Shown: positions 34,301 through 49,300 of the stretch, one piece after another
Position numbering within the stretch: the stretch's first letter is position 1
Layout: every line of letters starts with the position of its first letter
NCBI RefSeq assembly: GCF_028389875.1
Contig: NC_084682.1
Coordinates: 5,714,001-5,778,000 of the forward strand
DNA: 64,000 nucleotides
DNA from: Rhea pennata
Taxonomy: Eukaryota; Chordata; Aves; Rheiformes; Rheidae
Direction: 5' to 3'
Position numbers and translations under genes: made by a program
The notes under the pieces: generated by a model
Seen by the model: the letters and a program-made list of their open reading frames with translations, nothing else
What the model was told of the DNA's origin: nothing
The model's database searches: none

Positions 34301-37300
34301 ATACTGTAAGTGTAACTTTCTATGCGAGCCAATTATATAACCAAATAGTTTAATCACAAGCGTCTCATCTGAGATACTGATTTCTAGATCTGATCACTGC
34401 ATCTTTTTGCTTTGCATTTGTTTTTAACTCAGTAGTGGAAGCACAAGGGTTATTTAGGCTAAGCAAGACATATAACCTTCATGAAAATGGTTTCTCCATA
34501 TTTATTTAGGCAATCTCTGATTAATGGGGTAAACAAAATTCCCTCCTTGCCTTGAGGACAGTTTTGCATTGAACCACACGAGTGAAAAGAGGAGAAAACC
34601 AAGTGCCAAAAACTTGACTGCTGTATAACTGTAGTGATATATTTCTGCAAAATAGGAAATAGCTTTGTCTATCATCATTGTCTATTTGTATATTTTCAAA
34701 TGCTTATCTTTTCATTATTTTCTTTTGGGATAAAGTTTGAAAAATGGAGGCATTTCTTCTGGACTTTAATGTTTGAAACTGTTGGTTGTTTTTGTCAGTT
34801 GACTTACAAATTGATATTTTTATTTTTAATTCATTTTTTGGTTGTTTATAAAGGAATTATAAAAATGAATATTGCTGAAAGAATGAAGAAAAGTACCCAG
34901 CAAGACCGTCACTCTCAGATATTGAAGGGAAATGTCTGTGTATTGGTCTGAAATACTGATCTTGAAAAAGTGGCTGTATATCCTTTTATACTGTATAGGT
35001 TTTGTTTTATTTCACTCATTTCTGCATACTTAGTCATGCAGCCAGAAGATACTACCCTTCACACCAAGGCTTTGTAAATTAGCATTGTCACTGGTATCAA
35101 AAGATTTCTACAGTAAATTTCCTATGTGTCACTTTGTTCTTCTTTTGGTAGGCACCGTACAACACTATTTGTTACATTTCTGAGTAGGAGCTACTGTAGC
35201 TCGTTCCCACTTCAATATGGTCTTAAAGAAAAGGGAGAGGGGAAGATGAGTTGCTATATTACGCTATTGTGGTAGGAATCAACCTGAGAACCCCAGCTTC
35301 AGCATGATAGATGCAACTGTTAATACATCTATTCTTCTTCACCTGCCATTATAAGATCAATCTAAAAAAAAAAATGTAGCTTTACCTGTGTCAGTCAAAT
35401 GATATCCTTTCCAAAAGGTCTGCATTTGCAGAGATGAAAGAAGAAATCTCAAGTGAGAAAGACTTTAGAGCTCATCAGATTACAACGAATGATCCTCAGT
35501 ACTAGTGTATATGAGGCTTTTTTTTCTTAAAAATCAATTTGGGATGCTTATTCCTTTCTTGTTTCCAAAAAATCCTCATCTGTGTGTCATAAGAATTAAA
35601 AGAAATTAAACAACTCTCTGAAAGGTGTGTAGAGCTGCCTATGCCACTGATGATTCATATTAATGAATGTAAAATATTGCTCGTAATAATTGTTTATTAT
35701 CAACCACAGAGTATTATTGAACAAAGAGCACAAGATATAAATATAATTTTCCATAATATTTTAAGAAGTTAAAAATTAAAATTTCCCTTTTATGTGCATT
35801 AAAGTTCCTTTCCATTCTTATGTTTTAGTAATATGGATCTTTTTCTTATAGAATGCCTACCTTTGGATAGTTTTTCTAATTACTGGTTAGTGTAAAAGAA
35901 GATCTCAGAGGAAGTCTGTTAGACTTGTGTCCATTATTGCTTTCATATGATACACCATAAATTCTTGAAAATATTCTGAAAAAAATTCTACATTTACCAG
36001 TATTCTGAAATCTGTCCTTTTGTTGTGAGAGACTATCCTGTGGGATAAGGAACTAACATCCCAACTGAAGAATCTAAGTGTCAGATTTAATGTATGTATT
36101 ATTCATTTAAAATATTAATTAGTTACGGAAGTTAAATACATATTATTTAAAAAAAATAAAGTTTGGTTTTTTTTTCCCTTTTAACAACACTGTTCTACCT
36201 TTTTGGCCCACCTGATGTCAGCATTTCACTTTTTTTTTTCCTAGCCAGCCCTGTAGGTGAGGCAACCTGTACTCATTAAAAAACAACAACAACAACAAAA
36301 AAAAAAAAAACCTTTAAAGCCTTTCCTACCATAGATTAATACTAAAGGTGGTGAATCAGTTTTTCTCCTTCGTAGATCAGGTTGCTTTCCTCAGTTCCAA
36401 AAACAAATACAGCTGTTTTTGCTAGGTGAAATGTATACTTTGTTACTGAATGAGCTAACCTGAAAGAATATTCATATTTTTCATCCTGTTTTATGAGCCT
36501 ATATATTACCTATGTCTCTAGACAGATTAATTAATGCTTCTGCTAAGCACTAGAGAAGATGGGAGTGGCATGTGTTTCTCAGAGGTTTTCAGAATGTGTG
36601 GGGGTGTGAACTATGAGATAGCTTTAGAAACGTAAAAGCAAAAAGTACATGGATTTATTCTGGAGACTTAGTGCCAAGAGCTGAACAGGTTCTTACATCA
36701 AACTTGGCGTTGCCATGCCGAGAAAAATAGTCATTTACCTAGCTGGGTCCTGTCAGAGTACTCCAGCGATGTGTTCATATTGTAAATATGTCACCAGTTA
36801 GTTAACATTTGATCCTTTGTTAAGGAACAGCTCTGACCACTCAGGTTGTGGTACAGTTGGAATCTTGTTGCTATGGCTCTTTATTGGTATTGTTGCATTC
36901 ATACAACTCTGAAAGAAGTTGTTTGGAATTTGACAGTGCAAGAGAGTACTTGCTGCTGTAGGTTCCATCACACCTTTCTAACCTCTTGGACCACTGGCAA
37001 TAACTCCAATTAACAAGATTAAAGCTTTCTTATAGACACAATAATCACTACAAAGAAAAAAAAAAAAAGATGACAAGCAAAGAATATTATTGTGCAGACT
37101 CATTGATCCTAACCATCTCTTGAAGTTTAAAGAGTTCAGTGATCTTACAAAACCCTTTCTCTTTAAATCTAGCCCTCAAGAGAAGGGAGAGGTACATCAA
37201 AGGGTAATTCAACTTCAGCTGCCTAGATTTTTTTTCTTTCTTTTTTTTTTTCTTCTTTTTTTTTTTTTTTTAAGACGTAGGAGTTGGATTGCTCTGTTTC

Positions 37301-40300
37301 AACTAGAAATGAGATTGTTGCATCATAGAAACTAAATTTGCTGTGGCAGCGAATGCAAGTTAATTTGACTAGGCTTGTATCATCTAATGTCTCCCAGCAG
37401 GATTCTGTGTACACTGAGCACTGTGCTTCTCCAGCTTAAATTGCTTTCCCTCCTCTTGTGGTATCCTACTGTTTAATGAATTCTAGTAGCAACAACAAAA
37501 TAGTGTGCTGATTTTATATTGTTTTACTTTGCTGAAGATTCTCCCAAAAAAGAGAGGATAGATGAAACTAGTTTTAACCGTATATTGATGATTCTGTGGG
37601 CTATTTTAAAGACCAGAGGTAGAGAGGACTTAGTTCTTAAGCATAATTGGATGCTTGCTTGCCTGTGCTTATTTTAAGGAAGTTCAGGATGTAACCATTC
37701 AAATATTTGTAAATATAAGTAAGCAAAACGCAAACATAAAACTCTCACAAAATGTGTAATGTTGCACTAAGTACACTCTGTATTGTTCTTTGCCTTTAAT
37801 ATATGAAGACAATAACCTCGTTCTCTCTCTTTCCCCCTCTCATTTATTTATTTATTTATTTTTAATGCTTTGAGACAGACAGGAGGATCTGCAGAAAACT
37901 CTATGGAAAGGCATCTTTTGATAAGTAAGAAGGAAAGGTTTAGATTGGGTATATTTTTACTACAGCTTTAAGTAACTCTTTTATATGTAATGTGCACATG
38001 TATACACAGGCATGAAAAGATGTACCTATCTACACATCTCTGTACAGACTGTTGAGGAAAGGATGGATCTTTCTTGAATGTTTCTACAGTGTCAGATGCC
38101 ATTAACTAAAAGACCAGAAAGGTGAGACCTGGCAGAGCTACAGTCTTGTATCTCAAGAATTCTGTGCATGTTGGCAGTAGCAGTGTTAGGTTTATAAGCT
38201 GCTAATTGTATTAATCAGCTGTATTGTAAGACAAAGGAGAATGTAATTTTGGAAGAGTATAATGGATAAATGTGGGTATAATGTTATGCTTGTAAAACTT
38301 ATTTTTAATACTTCTACCTCTCTCCTTGAAATTTGCTTGCACTGTTTTTCTAGAAAACAGTAACCAATTAGGAATTTATTAGTTTGTAGATTACATAATC
38401 TGTGCACTATGCAAAGAAAAGTAGTTCTACAAAATATAAATTTCAAGATGTTGTGTCTGAGATTTTTTCATAATTCCCAAACTTTTTCCCTTTGCTTTAT
38501 TTTATGCAACTAGTAGTAAACACATGGAAGGCACGTTTAATATTTCATTAGGGAGGAAATGAAAGTCTTAAAATCTATTCTTGCTTTGAAAATGAAAAAA
38601 TTACATAGCTATTATACTCTTGCTGTATACCATTTTGTCTTCTTTCACCACTTAGATTCCATTGCTTGCTTAATTTTATATGTTTTTTAGATTAAAAATT
38701 AGTTTTGTACCTGTGACTTAACTGCACAAATTAAGAGTGCTTCAGATTTGCTTCAAACTAATCTCTCTATTCTTGGATGATGTGCTGACTAATCTCTGTC
38801 CACTTGCCTTCCAAATGCAAGAAACCATTCTCTTACAGCATGTATTTAAATGTCAGTAAGACCTACTGCAAACCATGCACCCTTACCTTCACCAACACTG
38901 TTGTGTAATTATGAGCTTAGTACCATTTATCAGAGTATGCCTTTCTTTGTACAGTGCATGCAAGTGATGAAATTGCTTAAGACTGATATCCCAGCTTCAG
39001 AACAGAGCAGAGAGAACCTTGAACCTCTGCTTCCATGCGAGTTTGGAAGTGCTGTTGATGGCAGAGGAACCCACGAGACCAATTCTGTCTGGATCTGAGG
39101 TCTTGAGAGCAAGGAATTAATGTGTTGTGTTATTTTTTTTTAACACATCCTTTTTGTGAATTATTAGTGAGGAACTGGCCACTTGCTGTGAACACAAACT
39201 CAAAGCTGAAGCAGTTCTTACTATCTTTTTGTATTAAATATTACTACATACTCTATTAATATATTCTGCTTAGGTCTAGGATAAAATCCTGGCCAGTCTG
39301 TGAACATGGAGGTATATGGTATATAATTGATTTGATATTAATCTGATAAAAATTATACCTTTTTATAGATTGATTCCCCTCCCTTATCCCCACTCATACA
39401 AGGAAGAATAGAGAGGTTTGTTTTTGTTTTGTTTTGTTTTTTCCCTCCCCTGTAAATGCAGAACTCACCTTAAAGTAAGGAAAATGTTCTGTCATGAAAT
39501 TGTAAATCTCACTGACGGGCAAACTTCCTGTCTTGCTGTTCTTGAGTGCCATGAAGATCAGGATGCTTCAGGGAGAGAAAAAAATATTTTAGCTTGTTCT
39601 CCTCTACTCCCCAGAAGAAGGAAAAAAAGACAGGGTTTTTACTGTGCATGCAATTATTCTGGGTTTCATTGTTGTAGCATGAATACTGATGATACTTAAA
39701 ATTTCCAGTCAGCTGTTTATAAGCAGTCTCCTTACACTGCATGACTCTTAGAGGTTATGGTTAAAGTGAATATAGAGAGTCTGACTTGAGTTTAAAATAA
39801 ATTAATAAAAGATGTAATCAAGACCACAGGCTTCAAATCCTGCCACTGTGTGTATTTTTGTAAGGTTGTTTTTAAATGCTTAAACTAATAAAGGCCACCA
39901 GTAAACTATCAAACTGACAGTGACAGAAGATATAACTAAAATTTGTTTGATTTATTTTGCTAAACTTCCATTTAGGGGGTGAAACCTGTGTGGTGACTAG
40001 CATCTGATGTATTTTATACACATTCTCTGGCACTAATGATCAGAAAAAGAATCAGTTGTAATTCAGGAAATTGGAAAATACAATATGTGATTAGTCTTGA
40101 GCTGATGAAATGTGCAACATCTAAGATTCTGTGTTAGAAAAATGTGCAGTTTTTAAGGGAGTGATTAGAGATTGTCTACAGCATTTCATTTCTCTTTGCC
40201 TTGGCCCCAGAGTCTGGAACATCTTGTGATTCATACAAACGGGACAGAACACACTGGGAACAAGACAAAGAAGAGTAAGCATGTTATTGCAAATTATGCT

Positions 40301-43300
40301 GGAAACATGCCATGGGTAAACAGTGTATTTCCTATAACATTAGGAATTGAAAAAATACTTCATTACCTGTAGGAGTAGATTGGTTTGGGAAACAGAGGTG
40401 GCTGGGATTCTTGACTGCTTTGAGGAGCAATTCTTTGGTAAGGGTAGTGTGAAGAAGCAATATAAGTCACAGGATAGCTGCCTCCTGAGGGATACTGGTG
40501 ATACAATAAAAGAGACATTACCTGGCTTAGCAACAAGCTCTCAAAAATATTTCCTTATTAATTACAATATTAAACTTTTTAATTCTAATGATATTGTCTT
40601 CCACCTGCTTTTAATAGCTGTTACGCCAAGTCAGACAAAGATGTGGTCTCTTCTCTCCCCATCCCCGCCAACTTTTTTTTCTTTTTTTGTAAGGCTAGAG
40701 AGGGGAGCACCATGATAAAAATCCAAAGTGTGTAAAACCTGTTCCCAAGAGAATAGCATTCCAAAGTGTCCATTTGTTTTTCTTGATATCAGACAAGACA
40801 ATAAAAAACAACAATAACAAAAGCATTAGCTTAGCATAGGTTACATATTGGCATATGATGAATGGCATAGGGTACCTATTAAAATGAATGTATTGTAATT
40901 ATTTCATTTCATGAGGCAAGAGAGTGACATATGAGACATTTCCTCTGGCAGTTTAAGTGGATTTTCATCTTGTCTAACTTACTGTTAAAGTTGTGAGACT
41001 AATCTTTGTAGGTTCCCTTCACAATCAATGGCAAGAAACAGGCTTATCCAAGAGGCAGGTCAAACCAGGAGTTAAATTTAAGTGCTGTTTAATACCACCA
41101 CAAGTAACTTATTTTCTCCATTTTCTCTGTCAGAAACCTGAAGAGAATAGCCAAGATACCTAAAATAAGATAGTATTTATGCTATCCTCACCCCACCTCT
41201 AGGGACAGGCAGTAGAACGCTACCTGGAAGCTCTCTCTTCAGTATCTCTAAGCCTGTCCAGCAAACAAGATGTACTAAAGCAATGGCTGGCCTGTCATGG
41301 TGTCTCCGTGGTAGAAATCTGCCAATGGAAAAATCAGGTGCAAGAGGGGAGAAAATACATGTAGATATCCTTGGCTGTGTTGCAGTATCTGCAAGAATGT
41401 TCTCAACTGTGTTTTTTTTAACACAATAGTTGGTCATATATTTTTATTTTCCAAATTACATTTTAAACCCTACTGGCAAGCAACTTTCAAGATCAAAGAC
41501 TTGCTGCCCCACTAAGGTAAGATACCATCAATTGCTCTCTGTGAAGCAAAAGATCCCTTTGAACTTGGAAGTCAGTGTGAGAGGGATTTCTGCCTCTTGC
41601 AGGTCAGTATTTCAAGATGCCGGGATTAGGGCATGGCCAAAATTAGGAGTCATGTGGTATGCTATTAAAAATCTGCCTGCATGCCTTCCCTAATACTCAA
41701 AGGTTGTTGAGCCCTGTTTTACTTGCAGCTTACCTAGGGAAGCCCTGTGTCATGAAACTTTTATGATTGCTCTGAAAAATTATAATGTAACTTTCTAGAG
41801 CACTCAGGAAAAGTTTCTTGGTAATTATTTTGTATTCTTCCTTTCTTAGCTTCTTACCATCATTCTTATTTTTGGACTACTAGCTTCTGTTTCTGTTAGT
41901 AGGCATTTTGAGGGATAAAGACTAGCATGTACTTGGAATATTTTGATAGTTTATTCCTTTATGGAGAAATCTGAGTAATTTATTTCAGTTTCTCAGAAAC
42001 GTTGTTTGAATTTTTACCTGTTTGCTGTGATCTTTCTAATATCGAATGTCTTGGAATGTAGAAAACCGTACTGAATATACTAACTTATTTGCTACAGTGG
42101 GCAGGGTGAAAGAAATGAGACATACAGAACTGATCATGTCCTGCCATGTTAAGCTAAATACTGGGCAAAACAGCAGTCTCCAGAACAGTTATAAATTAAT
42201 TTCCATGCACAGGTCTATGCTGCCTGCTTTGTTGCTTTGTGTTCAGTTTTGTTACCAGAGTACAAAATTGGGCATTTTGTGTAACAATTTTGAATTTATT
42301 GGTTTCAATGCCTCCCCTGAAGGAAGGGATACTAGGATGTGAATGGTTACGATGTCATCACCAGAGGCAAGAACTAGGTGCTTTAAGAATTTTTTTTTTG
42401 TTTGTATCATTACTCCTATTTGAGGAAACAGAGGCTTGAGCTGGTTTTACTCTTGCACAACTGACATGAAAGGTGTCAGTTGTTTGTGGTGGGTGGGTAA
42501 GTAATTTAAGTAAATGGGGTTTTTTTTTCAGATCAGTAAGAAGTTATTCTTATGACTCATCATTTGTGTTTTGCCCAGCAAAGGGGAAGGTGAGGCCATT
42601 TTATCATTTGGATAAAATTAATAAAGGAACTGATCTCTCATCTTGCTAATGAAAAGTGAGGCATAGGTTGAACAACCTTCACTCCAGGCTAAAGGGCCCA
42701 TTCTCTTCTACTTAACTTTTCAGTGATGCAAATTGCTGTGCTCCATTCAAATTTGAAATGTAAAACTTTAATACAGGAGCTGCTTCATGCAAAAGATGTT
42801 ATTCCATTTCTTCTCAGTCTTGTATCGCATGCTCTGTACACTTCTTAGCATCTGACTATGCCAGACGGTTAGTATTTCTACCTGTTATGACTTTGGTTGC
42901 TTGTACCTATCATTTTTCTTCTCTGAGCAGTAGAACATGTTGCCATACTTCTACAACAGTAACATATAAATAAGCACAAATATTGAAAAGTCTAACAGAA
43001 ACCTGGTGCAGTGCACAAGATCTGTCGCAGTACCAGCCTGCAGGCGGATGGAAGACTTCCCTGTGGTGTAGTGCTTGTTGTATCTTGCCTAGCAACTCCC
43101 AAAAGGTGTGTTTCAGCTATAACATTGTAGGTTTTTGAATGTGGTTAATACCAATATGTAGTAATAGTACTGGTATCAAAACAGCAGTGACGGGGAAGGG
43201 TGCCTGATTCAGAATGAATAAAGAAGTTGATATTCAAACAAATTAACAAAATAATTGGAGTTTCTGCAAAAGCAATGCACAAAGCTGACATCTACACTAT

Positions 43301-46300
43301 CATAGCATCACAGAATTGATAAGGTTGGAAGGGACCTCTTGAGATCATCTAGTCCAACCCCCCTGCTCTATGGTGTTGTAGCACATTCATAATATCTGTG
43401 CTGCAATTGCCATGGGAACCTAGTTTATAATTGTAGCAGATCATTTGTGGTAAATTTAATCTTTAATTTGGGACCAGTTTGCTCTAAAATTTTTTAAAAA
43501 AGCAATATTTTTAGATTATGACTGTAATATCTGGTTGTAATAACATCTTTCTTTTTATTCTATTTTAATTTTAATACTACCCGTTATCACAGTAATAGGA
43601 ACCTGATTTTAGAATTTTGCTACATGCAGGTTTCGGTATTTGAGGCTGTTTATTGAGCTGCCTTGCCATGTCATCCTCTTGATTATTTTAATTCTCCCAG
43701 ATAGCTGAAGTTCAAAAAGGCCTTAAAAGACCCAGAGGCTCTCCAAATGATTGATGCAGTTGCTCAGTCCTTATTCTATTCCCCTTCACATATGAGGGAG
43801 TATATTACATATACTGTAATAATGAGGCACTTTAAGTTTCAGTAGATAGATGAGGGATTTAAAAATGCAAGACATACACCCTTAAAAAATGGAAATTCAC
43901 TGTGTAGGTATGGAATACTTATATTCTTTCTTAGTAATGTTTTATAAAACTCTAGAAGACAAAAATTCCTAAAAATTCATCTGTCACAGACAATTTTATC
44001 AATAGTCATAGAATTCCTACTTATGGCCACTCTTTTTCATTATGGTCATTCAGCATCTGTAGGCAAAAGTTACTTAATTTTTCTTGTTAGGCAAAGTCAT
44101 GTCAAAAATCTCTTCCCTCATTAGAGACTGAATTTATGATGAAAGATGTGATTACTATTTCAATGACTTAGCCCAGGAACACCATACAAGTTGAAAGTCC
44201 TGATGAAGTATCACACAGTAACCTGTTTTTTATGTTTTCTTTACACAGGTATAAATCACTGTTCTCTTAGTCGCATTTTTGTGCTTCTTGAGCAAGTTGA
44301 ATGAGATGGTGCTGTTGATTTTGCAATATCAGTCTTCAGCTATTGGGATGCAAGGAGTCCTAACTCAACTGTGAGCTTTTATATTCAAATATTTTATATA
44401 GCAATTATCTGAAAATTTGATTTAATTCCATTCTGATTGTGGGATTTTTGATAGTTATGCTATTTTTGTATATACATTTCTGCCTCATTTCCTTAATTTT
44501 ACCTTAAATAAATGTGTGGGGGTTTTTTTTATTTGTTTTTTTTTATTGGGAAGTGTGTTTTCTCAAGCATATTTCTATCTCTTCAAAAAAACTTTTCTAC
44601 TGGAAATCTTATGCATTGCACATACATACAAAAAGAAGGTAGTAGATACTCTTTTGCATTTGTGGTACTTACGATATAACCGCTTTATGAAAGAACGACC
44701 TTAATATCGTGCAGTCTCAAGCATGATCAGCACTATTGTCAGTTATGCTTCAACTGAATAATCTTATCCTGAGGATGATGTAGCAGTCAAAAGATTGCGA
44801 AAGAAATGTGTGCACCATCAAGCACAAGGAAGGTGAGCATTATCTTCCTGTTGAAGTTTTGCTTTAAAAGTGTTTTCTGTGTTTGATCTGAATTTTAAAT
44901 ATAGTTACATGCGTTTAATTTTTTTACTGAATTTAAAGCACAGTTAATTCCTTCTGGTCTTGAAATGCCAACAGTTAAAACAATTCACGTGGTTTTGAAG
45001 CTAATTTTCCTGAGCATGGTGGTGAAAATATAAATAAGCGGTATTGAGATTCTGTTTTTACAAGTTACTTTTTTTGGCTGAGCATTTTAAAATGCATTTA
45101 GATGTGATTCTCTTAAGGCCTTCTTGTCATAAACAAAATGTACATATACAAATATGAACTTCCAAACAAATACAAATTTCGTAGATATTGTTTCACCTGC
45201 CCTTCTGTATTACTAGCATAATGTACATGCCAATATAGTGCAAGAAATACTGTTTTTTTTTTTCCACTTACATAGTGCACTGACCTGATGGAAAGGATGC
45301 GAGGGACAGTACATCTGCTGCACTTGAGGCTGATAACAGTACAGACCATGTTGTCCTTCCAGGGGCGATGTCCTAAGCTTGATGTCTGAATCCTGCTAGA
45401 AAATATTCATGGAAGATGTAATTAGAGAAAACACCTGAATTTTAAATAAAATAATTGTCAGTTACTGTCTTGATATATCTTCAGTTATACTTCTTACTTA
45501 TATGGACTTGATTCTGTTACATACAGCAAGCGTTATGTAGAATGGGTTTTATATTCTAGAGGTACAAGAAGAAACATTGTTTTCTGCCTTTATATAATTA
45601 CCTCTCTAAAAAGGAAATCATAGTTAAAATTTCATAAAAGGAACAATTCAGAAAATGACAGTTTATCTTTTTTCCCGTTTACATAAATTGCATGCTCCAG
45701 CTGTTATTCCTGAGTGTGCATGTGTGTGTTTCTGTCTCTCTTTCATACTCTTTGAATTTATTTTGCAGATTGTAAGTACCTCTAACTGACAACATTGGAG
45801 TTTAATCATTAGGAAGAGGGTAAGTGAGGACTGCAATACATGAGAAAGAGGTGGCAGAGAAGAATCAAACTAGGCTGACTACTGAATTTGGTTAAGATAC
45901 AGGAACTATAGTAAGAACTTTTTTTATGCATCTGTACAGACAAATACAGACAAGTTGATTAGGTCTTAATTTCATACATGTCCTCCTAGGTCTCTGTCCT
46001 GGATTGCACACAGGGCTTGCCTGACTACAGGGCTCAGACTCCTGAATGTTAAATATTGTAGTCTTTTAGGTAGAGTGGTGCACCATATAAAGTGTGTGTG
46101 AAAACGTATCTGCTTTAGAAGAGCAGTTCAAACAACCTGATCTAAAGCAGAAAGCTAGATTAGCTGGTAATAACACTGCAGAGAATGATACATCTTAAGT
46201 AGTGATCTTCTCCAGGGTGTAGGTGAATGACTTGAGGTTCCTTCTTCCAATTAACATCCAGGGCCAGGAATTCTCTTTTGAGAGCTAGTGCTGTGAGTAT

Positions 46301-49300
46301 ACTTTATTTCAAGGAGCTGAATAGCGTTTATCCTTTTACTTTAAAAAGTGGTCATTACAGACTTAAGTATAGATGAATGCATATGAGGCTTGTTCCAGTA
46401 TTTTGGCACCATGTCAGTGCAATATTCAGCATTAATAAATGCCTGCACTGATTTCGTGACAATAAGATAAAGCTTTTCAGAAATACTAATTTGCCTCTGT
46501 GGACTGTAGTGAAGGTAGTACAGTCCCAGCAGTGCATAAAGCATTGAACTTGCATGGTGACTGGACCAGCAGGCACATTAACAGTTAACCAGTTTCTTCC
46601 TATGTAGTCAGAGGTAGTACTTAGTAAAGCATACTGTGATGTTAGCTTTATGTTCTCTACATCTCGGAGCCCAGGGATTTGGGAAGAAAATGTGAAGTTT
46701 TTCATCAGCTGCTCATTAAACTCAACTGATCTGGAGGATAGGCTCATTTTGCAGGAAATGAGAGATTTTGATCCTTCTCTGTCTGAATGGCGTCAGTCCC
46801 CATTTCCTCCCCAGGCATGTGTGTTGGCATCCTCCTCCCATCCCTGGTAAGCTCTGTTGATCCATTTAAGATTCCCCCCCCCCCTTCCTTTCAGTGACCC
46901 TTGAATTTTTTGTCTTGCAGTGGTTTAGAGCCAGTGATTAGGGCCCTCTCTCAGCAGATATAGTCTTTGCTTTTGTGTACACTAGCTTCTGAAGATAGAC
47001 TGTATATGTTGGATCACAGCAGAGATAATTTGTGGAGATACGGAAAGGTCATTTACCTTGCTTTTCAGGGAACTCTGTGCTGCTCCAGATAGACTGCTTC
47101 CAATATCTGGGAGGCAATCTTTTATTTAATCTTTTATTTAATTGTAAGTAGTACTGATGTCTCAGTCTCTCCTTTGTTTGTGGCCAGAAAAATGAAGGTC
47201 AGCTAAGGTAGTTGTAAATCTTTGTGTGTTCTCAGATACACATTTTGTTGTGCTCTAAAAGTACGTTTTTTTTGAAATTTTGTCCCTTGAAAACACTAGT
47301 TGATGAGAACTACTGAGATGAAACCTGTTGTCAGGAAGAATTTGGATATTTAAAGTCCTTTTATTGTGTTTTCCAGAAAATCATTCATCCTTGTATGCCT
47401 TTCTGATGACTGGTTTTCAGTAAGAAAAGGCAATAGACTAGAAAACTCCAACAAATATAGATGTCTATCCTGAGCTCTAGCCTGCAACTTGACAAAAGAC
47501 TAAGTGTCCATGTAGTCATGTTAAGAGATAGAAAAGTATTCCAGAAGTATATATTTTTTTCACTTGGAAACAGGAGGAAAAAAAAAACTAGAAAAAAATA
47601 CTGACCATGACTTGTGAACCGTGATCTTGACTTGTGGTGCTGTATTGGAGGTTGTTACACCATGTTTGTTCTGTAGAGATGTTTGGAATGTGTGTAGGAA
47701 ATGATTCTGACTCATCAGTGCCTGCAGATCCTGGTAGATCATCAAAACCATCAGTGCTTCTAGCATTTTTGAAAGGTGGACCTTCTGGTTGGAGGGAGTG
47801 ATGTACTTCCTGGAAGACATCTTCACTGATCTGCCTCTTGTAAGGGTGAAAGGGGTTTCTGCTGCTCTTGAGAAACCTGTCATAATTTCCTACAGTACTT
47901 TCCTCATAACTGTACCTTCTGAATTTTTCAGTACTGAAAGTGGCCTTAAATTTGTTCTTGCCACAGTGATTTCCTTGGCTTGTAGGGTATCTCCCATGAA
48001 TGTGATCCTGGACTGGAGAAGTGGGGCTGGGGCTGTGAGAAGACTCTGAACTCTTCCTTTCTGTCCTGCCGTCTGAGTCATATGATTGGCAATTATAACT
48101 GGGATTATCCTGCAATGAATTATTGGCATTTATTTAGGATTAGGATGAACAAATATTTTTCCAGTCAATTAAAAATATATATTATTGATAAATATTATAC
48201 AATTACCAGTCCTGGCCACCTTCACATTGACAAGTCCTAAAAGATCTAAAGAGTTTTCTGATGACCTGGTATGCAAAACTGATCAGAAATAAATCACTAA
48301 AAGAATTCAGAAGACTGAAATAGTCCTAATTTGTCTAACTATCCAGAAAAAAAAGGATCTCTTAAGCAACTATTAACTAGTTGGTCTGACAGTTTCAGGG
48401 AAAAACTGATGTATAAATCAAGTGGTGAAAGCTTAAATGACAGGAATATAAGTCCAAGCTTTGTCAAATATACGTTCAAATCAAATAGGCTTGATCTCAT
48501 TCTCTGATGGTGTTGAAAGTTGCCAGATAAATCTCTTCCTTTCATTAACAATGCCACACTTATTCAGAGAGACAGGTAAGCTCTAGGCAGACATTTTAAC
48601 CACCTTCCTGTCTTATCTCTTCCCTTCCTTTGTGCACTTTAGCAGAAACCAAAGAAGCAAACAAACAAACAAAAAAAAAACCGAGTGCCCACCCCAGAAA
48701 CAACAGTCAAACAAAACCACCCAGCTACTAAAGGACTCTTTAATTTAGTGGAGAAAGGCTTAACAAGAATTAGTGTCTGGGTCCCGAAGCTGAAAGCATT
48801 CGGCTTAGAAATTACATGTATTTTCCCTAACATCAATGATGAATAACAGCTTGGATGTTAAGATACATAAGTCAAAAGCAAGTTATTGTATTCAGTACAA
48901 GGGGAAATGTAAAGTTCTGTGATATACAAAAAGTCAGGCTAGATTATCAAGCAGTTCCAATGTGAACTTAGAGAAGGTAGGTGAAAAAGGGTCTTACAAT
49001 ATTGTAAGAGAACAGGTAAAGGAATGTAGCTCTTCATGAGGGACCAGATTTCAAAAAGTCTCAAAGGGAAGTTAACATAAACTACTTTCTCTAGAGTGGA
49101 GCTTGACAGGACTTTTCATTCATCTACACCAAAGTCTATGTGTAAATAAATGATCATTTTTTCCCTAATTTCTAAACATGTATCTAATTTCCTTTAGGTC
49201 AAAGATATTAATTTAGGAACTCTGTTCTATCATGGATACCTGTAAAAAGCAAATCTGACCTTGCTGCATTTTTGGCTTCACAGATGATAACAAGCTTGCT

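Noticed and set aside
46355..46747. 130-codon open frame on the minus strand inside a FOXN1 intron
   Set aside because: No family resemblance and no splice context. In about 50 kb of AT-rich DNA read in six frames, a few frames of this length are expected by chance.
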